Shown here piece after piece: positions 5,398 through 5,511 of a stretch of DNA of 5,511 nucleotides (position 1 is its first letter; every line of letters starts with the position of its first letter). The DNA is from Candidatus Magasanikbacteria bacterium CG10_big_fil_rev_8_21_14_0_10_36_16 (GTDB lineage: Bacteria; Patescibacteriota; Patescibacteriia; Magasanikbacterales; UBA922). The stretch spans positions 21,804 to 27,314 of the forward strand of contig PFBU01000057.1 of NCBI GenBank assembly GCA_002773185.1. Reading direction: 5' to 3'. The position numbers and the translations under genes were made by a program. The notes below the pieces were generated by a model. It had not been told where the DNA came from, made no database searches, and saw nothing but the letters and a program-made list of their open reading frames with translations.

Positions 5398-5511
5398 ATG
5401 AACAATGTGCATCGTCCTTTTCATCTTTATGATGGTCATACTTATTTTTTGACTGGGAGATGTTATAAAGCAGTGAATTATTTTTATAATGATGAAAGAA
5501 AAGAAATGTTT
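5398..5511 (+). CDS. REP-associated / IS200-like (Y1, HUH) transposase, N-terminal part only
   Basis: The first 38 codons of a gene that runs off the window. A TAA two codons upstream in the same frame makes ATG 5398 the first possible start. The visible protein contains RPFHLYDGHTYFLTGRCYKA followed by YFYNDERKEMF. This matches the N-terminal pattern I recall for single-domain Y1 REP-associated tyrosine transposases: P-x-H-L/I-Y, a YFxT strand, an aromatic-rich turn, then D-E-R-K-E leading into a helix. These enzymes nick and move single-stranded REP hairpins, and are often single-copy genes with a domesticated appearance. The catalytic HUH motif and tyrosine lie beyond the window, so activity cannot be judged. 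The adjacent palindrome (5346-5375) supports the call. Some other short hypothetical protein remains possible. Confidence 0.7.
   Translation, partial: MNNVHRPFHLYDGHTYFLTGRCYKAVNYFYNDERKEMF

Overview
The window is AT-rich bacterial chromosomal DNA using the standard code (TAG, TGA and TAA all end genes). It holds one 5'-truncated gene, one RNA gene, three complete genes and one 3'-truncated gene, all on the + strand. No start codon in the window has a recognisable Shine-Dalgarno sequence. AT richness, missing SD sites, a reduced RNase P RNA and intergenic palindromes next to a REP-type transposase together suggest an uncultured small-genome lineage such as Patescibacteria/CPR. That placement is an inference with modest confidence, because no marker gene here fixes the taxonomy.

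Layout. Bases 1-633 are riboflavin synthase, lacking about its first two codons. Bases 634-1284 contain no protein gene. They hold a well-formed sigma70-type promoter, the RNase P RNA gene (about 775-1191), its intrinsic terminator, and a second well-formed promoter that fires into the next gene. Bases 1285-2703 encode a membrane polyprenyl-phosphate sugar-1-phosphate transferase. Bases 2704-2831 are almost filled by a 101-nt imperfect hairpin built from repeated TACGAA/TTCGTA units. Bases 2832-3947 and 4162-5310 encode two different GT4 glycosyltransferases, separated by a 214-bp gap with a dyad, a GC-rich direct repeat and CTGCTG repeats. From 5346 on there is a REP-like hairpin followed by the first 38 codons of a probable REP-associated (IS200-like) transposase that runs off the window.

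How the genes work together. The initiating transferase would load the first sugar phosphate onto undecaprenyl phosphate at the membrane. The two GT4 enzymes would then extend the lipid-linked glycan on the cytoplasmic face. This looks like the start of a capsule, exopolysaccharide or O-antigen-like locus. Riboflavin synthase and RNase P RNA are housekeeping genes that happen to lie upstream.

The most notable signals are non-coding: the TACGAA hairpin between glycan genes, the RNase P RNA whose P15-P17 arm is minimal and has no GG dinucleotide to pair with tRNA CCA, and the palindrome paired with the transposase gene at the right edge.
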